From Oscillospiraceae bacterium (GTDB taxonomy: Bacteria; Bacillota; Clostridia; Oscillospirales; Oscillospiraceae): 64,000 nt of DNA. The stretch lies in NCBI GenBank assembly GCA_022794215.1, contig JAAWEH010000006.1, forward strand, positions 1 through 64,000, read 5' to 3'. A program made the position numbers and the translations under genes. The notes beneath the pieces were generated by a model. The model worked only from the letters and a program-made list of their open reading frames with translations. It was not told where the DNA came from and ran no database searches. Of this stretch, positions 41,920-51,703 are shown in pieces; position 1 is the first letter of the stretch; every line of letters begins with the position of its first letter.

Positions 41920-43029
41920 ATGGATCAAGTCGTATTGAGACATGTGACCAAGCGCTTTACCACCAAAACATTGGGCGATATCGTGGCCGTGGACGACTTC
42001 AACCTGGAAGTCCACGATGGCGAGTGCTTCTCCTTCCTGGGGCCTTCCGGCTGTGGTAAGTCCACCACCCTGCGGATGATCGCCGGCTTCGAAGATCTGA
42101 GCGAGGGCGAGATCGAGCTGTGCGGCAAAGAGGTCTCCTCCAAGGAGAAAAACCTGTATATCCCGCCTGAGGAGCGGGGGCTGGGCATGGTGTTCCAGTC
42201 CTTCGCCGTATGGCCCCATATGAACGTGTTTGAGAACGTGGCCTTTCCCCTGCGAATCCAGAAGGTGAACAAGACCGACATCGAAACCCGGGTTCGGGAG
42301 GCCATGAAGCATACCAGCCTCACCGGGCTTGAAAAGGTGTTCCCCTCTGACCTATCCGGCGGTCAGCAGCAGCGCATCGCCCTGGCCCGGGCCATCGTCA
42401 CCCAGCCCAAGGTCATGCTGCTGGATGAGCCCCTTTCCAACCTGGATCCCAAGCTCCGTGAGACCATGCGCTTTGAGATCAAGGAGCTCCAGCGGGAGTT
42501 CGGCTTCACCATCATCTTCGTCACCCACGACCAGTCGGAGGCCATGGCCATTTCCGACCGGATGATGGTGTGCGACATGGGCAAGATCATGCAGATCGAT
42601 ACCCCGGAGAACCTGTACAACAAGCCCAACAGCCGGTTTGTCCACAGCTTCTTGGGCGAGAGCACCTTTATCAATGTGAACATCGTGGACGGCAAGGTCT
42701 ACGCCCAGGGCGACAACGAAAATCCCCTGGCCCTGGATATCCCCAAGGACGCCGACCGGCAGATGGTGGTGGCCACCCGGCCCAACTCCATCGATCTGCT
42801 GGGCGCTGACCAGGAGGGCTACCCCACCCACATTGAAAAGCGGATCTTCCTCACCGACCGCACCGAGTACATCGTACCCGTGGGCGAGCAGAAGCTGAAG
42901 ATCCAGACCCCTCACCGCATTTCCTTCGCTGAAGGGGACGCCTGCCGGGTTCGGCTCATCTCCCCCATGTGGTATCCCATGGAGGACGAGGCTGCCGAAA
43001 AGGAACGTCAGCGCCGGCAGTTGGTGTAA
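41920..43029 (+). CDS. ABC transporter ATP-binding protein 2 (FbpC/UgpC-like)
   Basis: A 369-residue ATPase: GPSGCGKSTT, LSGGQQQRIALARAI, VMLLDEPLSNLD, VTHDQSEAMAISDR, and a C-terminal TOBE-like region. It is clearly diverged from ATPase 1 rather than a recent duplicate. The permease has two pseudo-symmetric halves, each needing one ATPase contact, so the pair could work as a heterodimer. A terminator with a perfect 16-bp stem follows. Confidence 0.92.
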   Translation: MDQVVLRHVTKRFTTKTLGDIVAVDDFNLEVHDGECFSFLGPSGCGKSTTLRMIAGFEDLSEGEIELCGKEVSSKEKNLYIPPEERGLGMVFQSFAVWPHMNVFENVAFPLRIQKVNKTDIETRVREAMKHTSLTGLEKVFPSDLSGGQQQRIALARAIVTQPKVMLLDEPLSNLDPKLRETMRFEIKELQREFGFTIIFVTHDQSEAMAISDRMMVCDMGKIMQIDTPENLYNKPNSRFVHSFLGESTFINVNIVDGKVYAQGDNENPLALDIPKDADRQMVVATRPNSIDLLGADQEGYPTHIEKRIFLTDRTEYIVPVGEQKLKIQTPHRISFAEGDACRVRLISPMWYPMEDEAAEKERQRRQLV

Positions 43030-43048
43030 GAAATCGGCTCTATATCGC

Positions 43049-43086
43049 AAAGGGAGGCATGGCGCAATGGCGCCATGCCTCCCTTT
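43049..43086 (+). terminator. Intrinsic terminator after the ABC operon
   Basis: AAAGGGAGGCATGGCG pairs perfectly with CGCCATGCCTCCCTTT, then TATTTT. Confidence 0.93.
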
Positions 43087-43101
43087 TATTTTGACCCTCT
43101 C

Positions 43102-43130
43102 TTGCCTTTTGAGGGCGGATTTGATATGAT
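43102..43130 (+). promoter_or_regulatory. Promoter of the aconitase-family gene
   Basis: TTGCCT, 17 bases, TATGAT, 38 bases before the start codon. Confidence 0.65.
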
Positions 43131-43168
43131 ACCATAAAAGCAAATCCACTGCAGAGGAGAGAAAAACC

Positions 43169-45391
43169 ATGTGCATCGCTGTCAAAAGGGAAGGCTTTTA
43201 TTATCGAAAGGGCAGTTTCGTTCCGGCCCAGGCTGAGCCTGCCGGCATTGAGGCCGGGAGAAGGAACACCATGACCTACTCCATCCTGGCTGCCCACAAC
43301 CACAGCGGGGATATGTCCCGGCTTCAGATCAAATTTGACGCCATGGCCTCCCACGATATTACTTACGTGGGCATTATCCAGACCGCCCGGGCCTCCGGCC
43401 TTACCCGGTTTCCCCTGCCCTACGTGCTCACCAACTGCCACAACTCCCTCTGCGCCGTGGGTGGCACCATCAACGAGGATGACCACCTCTTCGGTCTATC
43501 CGCCGCCAAAAAGTATGGCGGGGAGTTTGTCCCCGCGCACCAGGCGGTGATCCATTCCTATATGCGGGAGCGGTATGCCGCACCGGGAACCATGATCCTG
43601 GGCTCCGACTCCCACACCCGGTACGGCGCCTACGGCTGCATGGCCATCGGCGAGGGAGGGCCCGAGCTTGCCCGGCAGCTGCTGGAAAAAACCTACGATA
43701 TCGCCTATCCCCCCGTCATCGCCGTCCACCTCACCGGCGCTCCCAGACCCGGGGTGGGGCCCCAGGACGTGGCCATCGCCCTGGTGGGGGCGACCTTCAA
43801 AAGCGGGGCGGTGAAAAACGCGGTGCTGGAGTTCTTCGGGCCCGGGGTGGCCAATCTCTCTATGGATTACCGCTCCGGTATCGACGTGATGACCACCGAA
43901 ACGGCCTGCCTGTCCTCGGTGTGGTGTACTGACGAGCTGACCCGGGCCCACCTGACCACCCTGGGCCGTGGGGACTCCTATCAGACCCAGGCCCCCGGCG
44001 AGGGCGCCTACTACGACGGCCTGGTGGAAATCGACCTGTCCAGCCTGGAGCCTATGATCGCTCTGCCCTTCCACCCCTCCAACGCATACACCATCCGGGA
44101 GTTCAAAGCCAATATGTCCGACCTGCTCCACCAGGTGGATCTGGACGCCGCGGAGCAGCTGGGGGTGAAAAACGCCCCCTCCCTGCTGGGTAAAATCCAG
44201 GGCGGCGTTTTCCGGGCGGATCAAGGGGTCATCGCCGGCTGCTCCGGCGGCACCTATCAGAACCTAAAGCGGACGGCGGAAATTTTGAAGGGCTGCTCCA
44301 CCGGCAGCGGCGGCTTCTGGCTCAGCTGCTACCCCGGCTCCATGCCCATCAACCTGGAGCTGACCAAAAAGGGCTATATCGCAGATCTTATGGCGGCGGG
44401 CTGCTCCATCCGCTCCTGCTTCTGCGGCCCCTGCTTCGGGGCGGGGGATGTGCCCGCCAACGGCGCTTTCTCCATCCGCCACTCCACCCGGAACTTCCCC
44501 AACCGGGAGGGCAGCAAGCCCGGTGACGGACAGATCTCCTATGTGGCCCTGATGGACGCCCGCTCCATTGCCGCCACCGCTCTGAACGGAGGTGTTCTCA
44601 CCGGAGCCGATGAACTTCCGGAGGCCCCTGCCGACCATCCTGATGAAAACTGGGCCTATGACGACAGCGCTTACAAGGCCCGGGTCTACTACGGTGTGGG
44701 CCGGCCCGAGAGCGAGACGGAGCTGGTCTTTGGCCCCAACATTGCCGACTGGCCGCAGCAGATCCCCCTGCCGGAAAACCTGCTGCTCACCTGCTGCGCC
44801 GCCATCTATGACCCGGTGACCACCACCGATGAGCTTATCCCCTCGGGGGAGACCTCCTCCTACCGCTCCAACCCCATCAAGCTGTCCCAGTTCGCTCTGA
44901 GCCGCAAGTGCCCCAAGTATGTCTCCAACGCCCAGAAGGTGCAGCAGGCCGAGCAGAAACGGCGGGCGGGGCAGGATCCTAACTTCCCCGCCGACACGGG
45001 CATCGGATCCTTCATCATGGCCCTGAAGCCCGGGGACGGCTCTGCCCGGGAGCAGGCGGCCTCCTGCCAGCGGGTGCTGGGGGGCTGCGCCAACCTGGCC
45101 GCTGAATACGCCACCAAGCGCTACCGTTCCAATGTGGTGAACTGGGGGATGCTGCCCTTCATCGCCGAGGACGTGAAGGATTGGGGCATCCGGGAGGGGG
45201 ATTCCCTCTATATCCCCGGCATCAAAGCCCTTTTGGAGGGAGACGGAGAGGAGATCGACGCCTACCTCATCCAGCATCCCCAGGGCCAGGAGCAGACCCA
45301 GATCCCGGTGAAACTAAAACTCCCCGGCCTTACCCGGGAGGAACGGGACATCATCCTGGCCGGGTGCCTTATCAACTACTACGCGAAATAA
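43169..45391 (+). CDS. Aconitase-superfamily hydratase
   Basis: A 740-residue iron-sulfur hydro-lyase of an unusual single-chain aconitase branch often annotated only as hydratase. Aconitase-type residues are visible: GSDSHTRYGAYG, 4Fe-4S cysteines in AGCSGGTY and CFCGPCFGAGD, and SIRHSTRNFPNREG. The order differs from standard AcnA and the C-terminal swivel domain ends VNWGMLPFIAEDVKDWGIREGDSLYIPG. The substrate is unknown; candidates are citrate, homocitrate or methylated/dimethyl malate-type acids. GGAG lies before the ATG. It is monocistronic with its own promoter and terminator. Confidence 0.82.
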   Translation: MCIAVKREGFYYRKGSFVPAQAEPAGIEAGRRNTMTYSILAAHNHSGDMSRLQIKFDAMASHDITYVGIIQTARASGLTRFPLPYVLTNCHNSLCAVGGTINEDDHLFGLSAAKKYGGEFVPAHQAVIHSYMRERYAAPGTMILGSDSHTRYGAYGCMAIGEGGPELARQLLEKTYDIAYPPVIAVHLTGAPRPGVGPQDVAIALVGATFKSGAVKNAVLEFFGPGVANLSMDYRSGIDVMTTETACLSSVWCTDELTRAHLTTLGRGDSYQTQAPGEGAYYDGLVEIDLSSLEPMIALPFHPSNAYTIREFKANMSDLLHQVDLDAAEQLGVKNAPSLLGKIQGGVFRADQGVIAGCSGGTYQNLKRTAEILKGCSTGSGGFWLSCYPGSMPINLELTKKGYIADLMAAGCSIRSCFCGPCFGAGDVPANGAFSIRHSTRNFPNREGSKPGDGQISYVALMDARSIAATALNGGVLTGADELPEAPADHPDENWAYDDSAYKARVYYGVGRPESETELVFGPNIADWPQQIPLPENLLLTCCAAIYDPVTTTDELIPSGETSSYRSNPIKLSQFALSRKCPKYVSNAQKVQQAEQKRRAGQDPNFPADTGIGSFIMALKPGDGSAREQAASCQRVLGGCANLAAEYATKRYRSNVVNWGMLPFIAEDVKDWGIREGDSLYIPGIKALLEGDGEEIDAYLIQHPQGQEQTQIPVKLKLPGLTREERDIILAGCLINYYAK

Positions 45392-45395
45392 GAGA

Positions 45396-45425
45396 AGCGG
45401 CTGGGAAAAACCCAGCCGCTTTTTT
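45396..45425 (+). terminator. Intrinsic terminator after the hydratase gene
   Basis: AGCGGCTGGG pairs with CCCAGCCGCT, then TTTTT. Confidence 0.92.
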
Positions 45426-45459
45426 GAAACCTTTTTCCCTTTTCGGGGTATCTACAAAT

Positions 45460-45471
45460 AGAAACGTTTCT
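45460..45471. promoter_or_regulatory. LacI/cre-like palindrome
   Basis: AGAAACGTTTCT is a 12-base perfect palindrome with a central CG, as in LacI-family operators. It lies in the gap between two converging genes, about 30 bases before GGAGGAG and an ATG (45505) that opens a 72-codon frame running antisense into dhaKL. This may be debris of a lost gene. Confidence 0.35.
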
Positions 45472-45552
45472 GTGAAGGGGGGCGGACAGGTCTTGGAGGA
45501 GAGTATGCTTATTCGAAAGCTGCAAAAGGGCAACACCGGGGCGGCGGCTTTT

Positions 45553-47298
45553 TTATCCTTTGAATTGAAGATGCTGGTACAGGTGGGTAAAAATCTGCCC
45601 CAGGGCGTAGGCTCCGGCATCCGGATAGCCAATGCTTCGCTCCCCTACCGTGCCGGCTCTGCCCATTCGGGCGGCGATCTTTTCCGTCTCTTTGGCTCCC
45701 TGAACTGCCCCCTCCGCGCCTAGGCGGAAGCCCTCCTCCAGGGTAGCGGCGGTCTTCCAGGCCTGCGCGCAGGGGACCAGGGCGTCGATCAGGGTCTTGT
45801 CCCCCACCACAGCGCCCCGGCCGAAGGAGCGCTCACCGGTGCGCTGGATGCCCTCCACGGCGGACTGGAGCATTTGGGCCAGCTCCTTTACCGAGACTGT
45901 ACTCTTCCCCTTTGTCTCCCGGCCCGCGGCGAGAAAGGCAGAGCCCCAGATGGGCCCCGACGCTCCGCCGCAGTGCTCCATGATCACAAAGGCACAGGCG
46001 GTCAAAAATGCGCCGATATCCAGGCGCTCTGCTTTCAGAATATCATTCCACTCTGCCTTCAAACGGCGGAAGCCTTTGGCCACGCTCATGCCAAAATCTC
46101 CGTCCCCGGCATGGGAATCCAGTTCACAGAAGGGAACCTCCTGCTCGATGATATAGGTTCCCATACGATCCACCAGATAGATCACATTCTCCAGAGAAAG
46201 CGCATCGCCCTCCACTTTGGCGCCGGTCTCCGGCACCCGCATCCTCAGGCCTGCATCCTCTGCCGCCGGGATCCTGGATCGGTCAGAGAAGGCCGTCTGG
46301 GCCGCTTTCCCTGCCACATGGAATGCCGGAGCGTCACAGGGCTCATCCAACAGTTCCTTCAGCTTGGGGGTCATGCTCATAATGGATAGGGAGGCTCCCA
46401 TCATGTCGATGCTGGTCATAAAATTGCCCACAAAGGTGCGATAAACCGGGATGTCTTTCTCCGCCAACACCTTACGCACAGCGTGATTGAAAAGATACAG
46501 CTCCTGAAGCGGGGATGCCCCGAAACCGTTCACCAGAAGGGTTACCTCCTGACCCGCCTTCAGATCCATATCCGCCAAAAGCTCAGCTACCATTTTTTCC
46601 GCCAGGGCGTCTGCCGTCATCAGCGGATAACGCCCTACGCCCGGCTCGCCATGGATCCCCACACCGTACTCCATCTCATCCTCGGCCAGCGCAAAGGTCG
46701 GGGTGCCCTTGGCCGGCACCGTGCAGGAGGTAAGAGCAAAGCCGATGCTCCGAACATGATCAATGGCTTCCTGGGCAGCGGTCTTTACCTCCTCCAGCGA
46801 GCCTCCCTTTTGCGCGGCGGCGCCGGCGATCTTATGCACCAGCACGGTGCCGGCCACCCCCCGGCGGCCCACGGTATAGAGGCTGTCCTTGACGGCAATG
46901 TCGTCGTTGACGATCACATAGTCCAGCTTCAGGTCGCCGCCGGTCAGATCTGCCGCGTTTTTGAAGTTCATCACATCGCCGCTGTAATTTTTGATGATCA
47001 TCAGTGTGCCGCGTTCGCTTGCAGTCTCCTGTAAGGCATGGTAGACCTGGATCTGGGAGGGAGAGGCAAAAACGTCGCCGCACACAGCGGCATCCAGCAT
47101 CCCCTTGCCCACAAAGCCGGCATGGGCAGGCTCATGCCCGCTGCCGCCGCCGCTGATCAGGCTGACTTTCTTGGGATCCGGTTCCTTTTTCCGAATGATC
47201 TTATATTTTGGAATAAATTCCAGCTCAGGATGGGCCAATGCAATGCCGTTGCACATTTCCATGACCACATCTTCCGGTGCGTTTATGATTTTTTTCAT
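45553..47298 (-). CDS. Dihydroxyacetone kinase, fused DhaK-DhaL
   Basis: A 581-residue ATP-type kinase that phosphorylates dihydroxyacetone or a related ketotriose/aldose. The DhaK part (about 1-330) has [32 protein letters not shown] and the substrate-binding His in GVGIHGEPG. The DhaL part (about 370-581) has [17 protein letters not shown] and [12 protein letters not shown] for ATP/Mg binding. The start at 47298 follows AAGGAG. It is last in the rhamnose operon. DHAP is already phosphorylated after the aldolase step, so its role here is not obvious. Confidence 0.9.
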   Translation of the reverse strand: MKKIINAPEDVVMEMCNGIALAHPELEFIPKYKIIRKKEPDPKKVSLISGGGSGHEPAHAGFVGKGMLDAAVCGDVFASPSQIQVYHALQETASERGTLMIIKNYSGDVMNFKNAADLTGGDLKLDYVIVNDDIAVKDSLYTVGRRGVAGTVLVHKIAGAAAQKGGSLEEVKTAAQEAIDHVRSIGFALTSCTVPAKGTPTFALAEDEMEYGVGIHGEPGVGRYPLMTADALAEKMVAELLADMDLKAGQEVTLLVNGFGASPLQELYLFNHAVRKVLAEKDIPVYRTFVGNFMTSIDMMGASLSIMSMTPKLKELLDEPCDAPAFHVAGKAAQTAFSDRSRIPAAEDAGLRMRVPETGAKVEGDALSLENVIYLVDRMGTYIIEQEVPFCELDSHAGDGDFGMSVAKGFRRLKAEWNDILKAERLDIGAFLTACAFVIMEHCGGASGPIWGSAFLAAGRETKGKSTVSVKELAQMLQSAVEGIQRTGERSFGRGAVVGDKTLIDALVPCAQAWKTAATLEEGFRLGAEGAVQGAKETEKIAARMGRAGTVGERSIGYPDAGAYALGQIFTHLYQHLQFKG

Positions 47299-47318
47299 TG
47301 AGGATCTCCTTCTATCGT

Positions 47319-48782
47319 CTAAGCATGCAGGAACCGCCCATAGGCCGCCTCCCACTGCTCCCGCCCCTGGGGGACATAGGTCTTTGTATCCTCCTGGCGC
47401 CGCAGCAGACTGCGGAAGGGCTGGATCCCCGTCAGTTCCTTTTCAAAGTACAGCTGTACAAATACATTTCCGTAGGCCGTGGCCTCCGGCATTCCCGCCA
47501 CCACCGTCTTTCCAGTGGCGTTGGCGATACACTGGTTGAGGAAGTCCGCCTGGGTGCCGCCGCCCACAATGTACAGGTTTTGATAGCTCCGCCCTGTCTG
47601 GCGCTCCAGCGCGTCGATGGTTCGCCGATAGTTAAAGGCCATGCACTCATAAATGGTTCGGCAGATCGCGCCTACATTTTCCGGCGCTTTTGTGCCTTTT
47701 TCCACACACAGCCGGGCAATCACAGCAGGCATATCACACTTAACCTGAACCTCTGGCGCCTGCGGGTCGAAGCAGGACACAAAGGGCTCCGCTTTCCGGG
47801 CCAGCCCATCCAATTCTGCATAAGCCCATTTTTTGCCCTTTTCCTCCCAGACGCGGACACACTCCTGCACCATCCACAGGCCAATCAGGCTTCTGCAATA
47901 GCGAACCGTTCCGCCAAAACCGCCTTCGTTGGTAAAGTCTGCTTCAAAGCCCTCGTCACAGATCACCGGCTGCGGCAGCTGCGTCCCCAGCACCGACCAG
48001 GTACCGCTGCTGACATAGAGGCACTGTTCCTCTTGCGCAGGGACGGCAATCACCGCTGAGGCGGTATCGTGGGATGCCGCGGTAACCAGTTTCAGGTCTT
48101 TGGGCAGCTTTAACTCCTCCCGAATCTCAGGCAGGAGCGGATAGGCCTGCTCCCCGGGATACACAAGCTTTTGCGGAAGCTGCGCCGGAAGGCCCAGCTT
48201 TTCCAATATCGTCTGGCTCCAGGCCCGCCGAGAGATATCCATCATCTGTGTCGTGGTGGAGATGGTGTACTCCGCTGCCATAACCCCGGTAAGGCAATAG
48301 GTCAGTAAATCAGGCATCATCAGCAGATATCTGGCTTTCTCAAGGGTCTCCCGGTCGGTCAGCGTCATGGCATAGAGCTGGTTGATGGTGTTGCCTTGCA
48401 AGCGCTGTATTCCGGTAATAGAATACAGCGCCCGGGGCGGGATGACCTTCCCCAATTTCTCCGGGATCCCGTCTGTACGCCGGTCCCGGTATGAAACAGG
48501 ATCCTTCAGCAGCTTTCCCTCTTCATCCAAAAGGCCGAAGTCCAAGCCCCAGGTGTCGATGGAAAAACTGCGAATGGGATACTCCGCCGCCGCCGCCTGC
48601 AATACACGCTTTACATTTTTCAAAAGGTACGAAAAGTCCCAGCAGTCCTTTCCATCCCTCGTCACAATCGCATTTTTGAAGCGTTTTACCGCCACCATTT
48701 CCAGTCTTTGCCCGTCATAGGAAAATACGATCCCTCGGCCGTTGGATGCGCCCAGGTCAATGGTAAAATAGTATTTTTTCAT
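47319..48782 (-). CDS. rhaB: Rhamnulokinase
   Basis: A 487-residue FGGY-family kinase that phosphorylates L-rhamnulose at C1. The N-terminal ATPase fold begins YYFTIDLGASNGRGIVFSYDG, with SIDTWGLDFGLLD, SVSYRDRRT-like DPVSYRDRRTDG, AASHDTASAVIAVP and GGGTQADFLNQCIANATGK. The start at 48782 overlaps the aldolase stop (ATGA). The preceding ORF-track extension lies inside the aldolase gene. Motifs match RhaB rather than glycerol or xylulose kinases. Confidence 0.93.
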   Translation of the reverse strand: MKKYYFTIDLGASNGRGIVFSYDGQRLEMVAVKRFKNAIVTRDGKDCWDFSYLLKNVKRVLQAAAAEYPIRSFSIDTWGLDFGLLDEEGKLLKDPVSYRDRRTDGIPEKLGKVIPPRALYSITGIQRLQGNTINQLYAMTLTDRETLEKARYLLMMPDLLTYCLTGVMAAEYTISTTTQMMDISRRAWSQTILEKLGLPAQLPQKLVYPGEQAYPLLPEIREELKLPKDLKLVTAASHDTASAVIAVPAQEEQCLYVSSGTWSVLGTQLPQPVICDEGFEADFTNEGGFGGTVRYCRSLIGLWMVQECVRVWEEKGKKWAYAELDGLARKAEPFVSCFDPQAPEVQVKCDMPAVIARLCVEKGTKAPENVGAICRTIYECMAFNYRRTIDALERQTGRSYQNLYIVGGGTQADFLNQCIANATGKTVVAGMPEATAYGNVFVQLYFEKELTGIQPFRSLLRRQEDTKTYVPQGREQWEAAYGRFLHA

Positions 48783-49486
48783 GACAGCTGAAAGGATTCT
48801 GTGATGGGCATTGTCTCCGTACAAAGTCCCTTGAGCTTTTGCAGGCAAGCAACCTTGTCCATCTCTTCCTCCGTAAGCATTTTGGGCGCACCCATACTGA
48901 TCGCCATATAGATCGAGGTGGCGATGGATTCCATCATATAAAGCTTCTCCACCGCATCTGCGGGAGAGCGGGCGCTCAGGGCCAGCGCTCCGTGATTTTG
49001 CAGCAAAAAGCCGTTGGACTTATGAACCAGCTTCTCGATTTCCCGGGACAGCCGATCACTGGAGGGCTCTACGTAAGGAACTGTCACAATGGGGCCGATC
49101 TCCATCATGGGCTCAGGAAAAAATGGCCGCTCCAGCCACGGAGTTGTGGTAATGGCAAAGGCACTCAAGGCTGTGCAGTGGGCATGCACGGCGGAAACAA
49201 TGTCTTTCCGGCTGCGGATAATCATGGTGTGGAAGGGACTTTCACTGGTAGGGGCAAATCCCTCTTTGGCATCCACCAGGGTTCCGTTATAGTCCACAAT
49301 GCAGATATAATCTGCCTGCATTTTCTCTTTGGGCACATTGGTAGGGGTCACCAGAATATGATCAGGACTTACCCGATAGGACAGGTTCCCCCCCACTGAG
49401 GACGTTAGGCCCTTCTGTCCCAAAAGCCGGCTGGCTGCCGCCAGCTCTTCGATCTTATCTTGATATTGTTTTCTCAAATCCAACAT
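48779..49486 (-). CDS. Class II aldolase, probable rhamnulose-1-phosphate aldolase
   Basis: A 235-residue zinc-dependent aldolase of the aldolase_II/adducin family. GGNLSYRV, the zinc-ligand pair AVHAHCTA and the later LLQNHGALA are present, with the catalytic Glu region TSESPFHTMII. From the operon it should split L-rhamnulose 1-phosphate to DHAP and L-lactaldehyde. Sequence alone does not separate it from L-fuculose-phosphate aldolase. It is coupled to rhaB. Confidence 0.88.
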   Translation of the reverse strand: MLDLRKQYQDKIEELAAASRLLGQKGLTSSVGGNLSYRVSPDHILVTPTNVPKEKMQADYICIVDYNGTLVDAKEGFAPTSESPFHTMIIRSRKDIVSAVHAHCTALSAFAITTTPWLERPFFPEPMMEIGPIVTVPYVEPSSDRLSREIEKLVHKSNGFLLQNHGALALSARSPADAVEKLYMMESIATSIYMAISMGAPKMLTEEEMDKVACLQKLKGLCTETMPITESFQLS

Positions 49487-49514
49487 ATTCCATCCCTAAT
49501 TTCCCGATAAAATG

Positions 49515-49548
49515 CAGCAGGAGACCGCGACAAAGCGATCTCCTGCTG
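49515..49548 (-). terminator. Intra-operon hairpin between rhaI and the aldolase gene
   Basis: CAGCAGGAGA pairs with TCTCCTGCTG around a 14-base loop, then CATTTTATC on the minus strand. It could be a partial terminator or an RNA processing or stability element. Confidence 0.5.
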
Positions 49549-49554
49549 TGATGA

Positions 49555-50745
49555 TCAAGCTCTGTCCTTCCGCTTCTTACAGTACTCACTGCTGATATAA
49601 CTGGTGTAGGGATCTCCCTCAATGCCCTGGCGGGCACGCCATTCGGTCAGCAGCGGCGTTACGTCTGTGTTGTAAGCATCCATCAGGCATTGGTTCGCAC
49701 CCAGAACATCATTGTCCATCTGCCGTTTTTTCAGCTCTGTCCGATTCACCAACAGGGCCTTGGCATAGGCGATCTGGAGGTTGACCACAGAGAGAATCAT
49801 GGCCTCCACCCTGGGCTCAATGCAGAAGCTGGTGTCGATCCCCTGGCGAACCTTTCGGGTCACTTCTTCGGTCTCTGGATCCAAAAGTCCGGCCACCATC
49901 TCGCTCTCAATGGCAAACAGGCGGAAGGGATTGATGGTGCCGGGGATCAGGTCGTCATCTCCACAGTTGTTATCGTTGAGATGGAACGCCCCCAGCTTGC
50001 CTTCGTCGATGAGCATGGATACGATCTGGGCCACATTGGTTCCAAAGGCGTGATGACCCAGGTCTACGGTGACCTTTGCCTTGTCGCCCAACTTTCTGGC
50101 ATAATACAGGGCCGTACCCCAATCCGCGATCTCGTTGTGATAGAAGGAGGGTTCAAAAAGCTTGTATTCAATATTGTAGCTGATGTCGTCATCCCCGATA
50201 TGGCGGTATCCCTCCGCCAAGGACTCCAGCATCCATTTCCGGCGCTGCCGGAAGTCGTTCTGGCCGGGAATATTGCTGCCGTCAATGGTCCAAACGTTGA
50301 TGGACTTTGCGCCCACCGCTTTGACCACATCCAGGCAGTGGATCAGCTTGGCAATGGTCTTTTCCCGGATGCGCCGCTCCGAGTTGGCCAGGGTGCCCAG
50401 GGCGAAATCATTGTCCTGAAACAGATTGGTGTTGAGGGTTCCAAAGGCCATCTTCTTCCCCTCTACATACTGTCTGGCCGCCTTGAAATCGCACTCATCC
50501 CAAGGAATGTGCATGCAGATATCTCTGCCGTTGCCGGTGTATTTCCACACCTGCTCACAATCGTCTACCCGCTGGAAGAAATCGGTGGCGTCACCCTTTT
50601 GGCCAAAGGAGTAGAAGCGCGTTCCCGAATTGGAAAAGCCCCAGGAGGGAACCTCAATTACCAGCTTGCTCAGCTCCCGCAGGGCCAGCTCCACATCGAC
50701 GCCCCGGTCTTCCATACGTTTTTTGAAGTCCTGAAAAGATTCCAT
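49555..50745 (-). CDS. rhaI: L-rhamnose isomerase (RhaI type)
   Basis: A 396-residue TIM-barrel isomerase that converts L-rhamnose to L-rhamnulose. INVWTIDGSNIPGQNDFRQRRKWM, YNIEYKLFEPSFYHNEIADWGTA, VTVDLGHHAFGTN and GAFHLNDNNCGDDDLIPGTINPF carry the metal and substrate residues of the RhaI family (distinct from E. coli RhaA). It lies between the DeoR regulator and the aldolase gene, as expected for a rhamnose pathway. Confidence 0.92.
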   Translation of the reverse strand: MESFQDFKKRMEDRGVDVELALRELSKLVIEVPSWGFSNSGTRFYSFGQKGDATDFFQRVDDCEQVWKYTGNGRDICMHIPWDECDFKAARQYVEGKKMAFGTLNTNLFQDNDFALGTLANSERRIREKTIAKLIHCLDVVKAVGAKSINVWTIDGSNIPGQNDFRQRRKWMLESLAEGYRHIGDDDISYNIEYKLFEPSFYHNEIADWGTALYYARKLGDKAKVTVDLGHHAFGTNVAQIVSMLIDEGKLGAFHLNDNNCGDDDLIPGTINPFRLFAIESEMVAGLLDPETEEVTRKVRQGIDTSFCIEPRVEAMILSVVNLQIAYAKALLVNRTELKKRQMDNDVLGANQCLMDAYNTDVTPLLTEWRARQGIEGDPYTSYISSEYCKKRKDRA

Positions 50746-50827
50746 TTGATTGGCCTATCCGGGCCGCATGGCCTGCGGCCCGCCCTTTCTTGGAATTCTG
50801 CTCCGACTTCAGCGAGCTGCGCCCGAT

Positions 50828-51601
50828 TCAATCCGTCAGCTTATCCGAGACGATGACCCGAACCCCCGCCTGCTGATAGCTGCGCAGGATCTCAGGGTCA
50901 ATCTCCGAATCGGTGACAATGGCGGTAATCTCCCGAAGTGGAGCAGTACAGATTGCTGTCACAACGGAAAACTTGGTGTGGTCGGCCAGCAGGTAAACCT
51001 CTTTTCCCACCGACATCATGGCCCGCTTGACCCGGCTTTCGGATTCATGGGCATCCATGATTCCAAAGTCCAGGTCTACGCCCTCACTGGTGAGGAAAAC
51101 CTTCCTCACACGATAGTTCAGCACCGTATTTTCCGTGTTGATCCCGGTCATGGACATATTTCTTCCCCGCAGCTCTCCCCCCGCCACAAACACGCGGATA
51201 TTCTCATTTTTGGAAAGCTCCTGGGCAATGTGCAGGGAGTTTGTCAAAACAGAAGCGCTGATCTGCCCAAAATTCATAGCCACGCACAGATTGGTAGAGC
51301 CGGAATCCATACAGATAAAATCCTTCTCCTGCACCATCTTTGCCACCGTCACGGCAATCTCACGCTTTGCTTTCAAATTCTCATAATAGCGATTTTGAAG
51401 CAGACGCTCTCCGGCTTTTTCGTAGAGCACAGCTCCCCCCAAAATCCGCCGAATCTTCTTTTGCCCCTCCATCTCGATCAGGTCTTTTCGGATGGTCTCG
51501 CTGGTCACCGCGCAGATCCTGCGCAGCTCCTCCGCGGTGGCTGCTTCATTGTTTTGACGCATGAACTCCAAGATTTTTTGGTGCCTCTGTGCTTTATTCA
51601 T
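50828..51601 (-). CDS. DeoR-family transcriptional regulator
   Basis: A 257-residue regulator. The N-terminal HTH (ATAEELRRICAVTSETIRKDLIEMEGQKKIRRILGGAVL) is classic DeoR. The C-terminal DeoRC domain senses sugar phosphates (DSGSTNLCVAMN, VFVAGGELRGRN, SEGVDLDFGIMDAHESESRVKRAM). It probably represses the sugar operon until a rhamnose-pathway phosphate accumulates. ATG 51601 is chosen (AAAGG 10 bases upstream); the track's GTG at 51610 is too close to that site. It sits inside the operon between transport and catabolic genes. Confidence 0.9.
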   Translation of the reverse strand: MNKAQRHQKILEFMRQNNEAATAEELRRICAVTSETIRKDLIEMEGQKKIRRILGGAVLYEKAGERLLQNRYYENLKAKREIAVTVAKMVQEKDFICMDSGSTNLCVAMNFGQISASVLTNSLHIAQELSKNENIRVFVAGGELRGRNMSMTGINTENTVLNYRVRKVFLTSEGVDLDFGIMDAHESESRVKRAMMSVGKEVYLLADHTKFSVVTAICTAPLREITAIVTDSEIDPEILRSYQQAGVRVIVSDKLTD

Positions 51602-51703
51602 CTTTATCACAACCTTTTTTGTTGGCTTTTGCTATTATAAGACAAATATTGCACAGAGGCAATTGCTTTTTACAAGTTTTTACCAAAAGGCCTTGCCCTT
51701 TCC

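Noticed and set aside
40225-42312. 695-codon ORF on the minus strand
   Set aside because: His/Gly/Asp-rich shadow of the ABC permease and ATPase genes; composition is typical of an antisense frame in GC-rich DNA.
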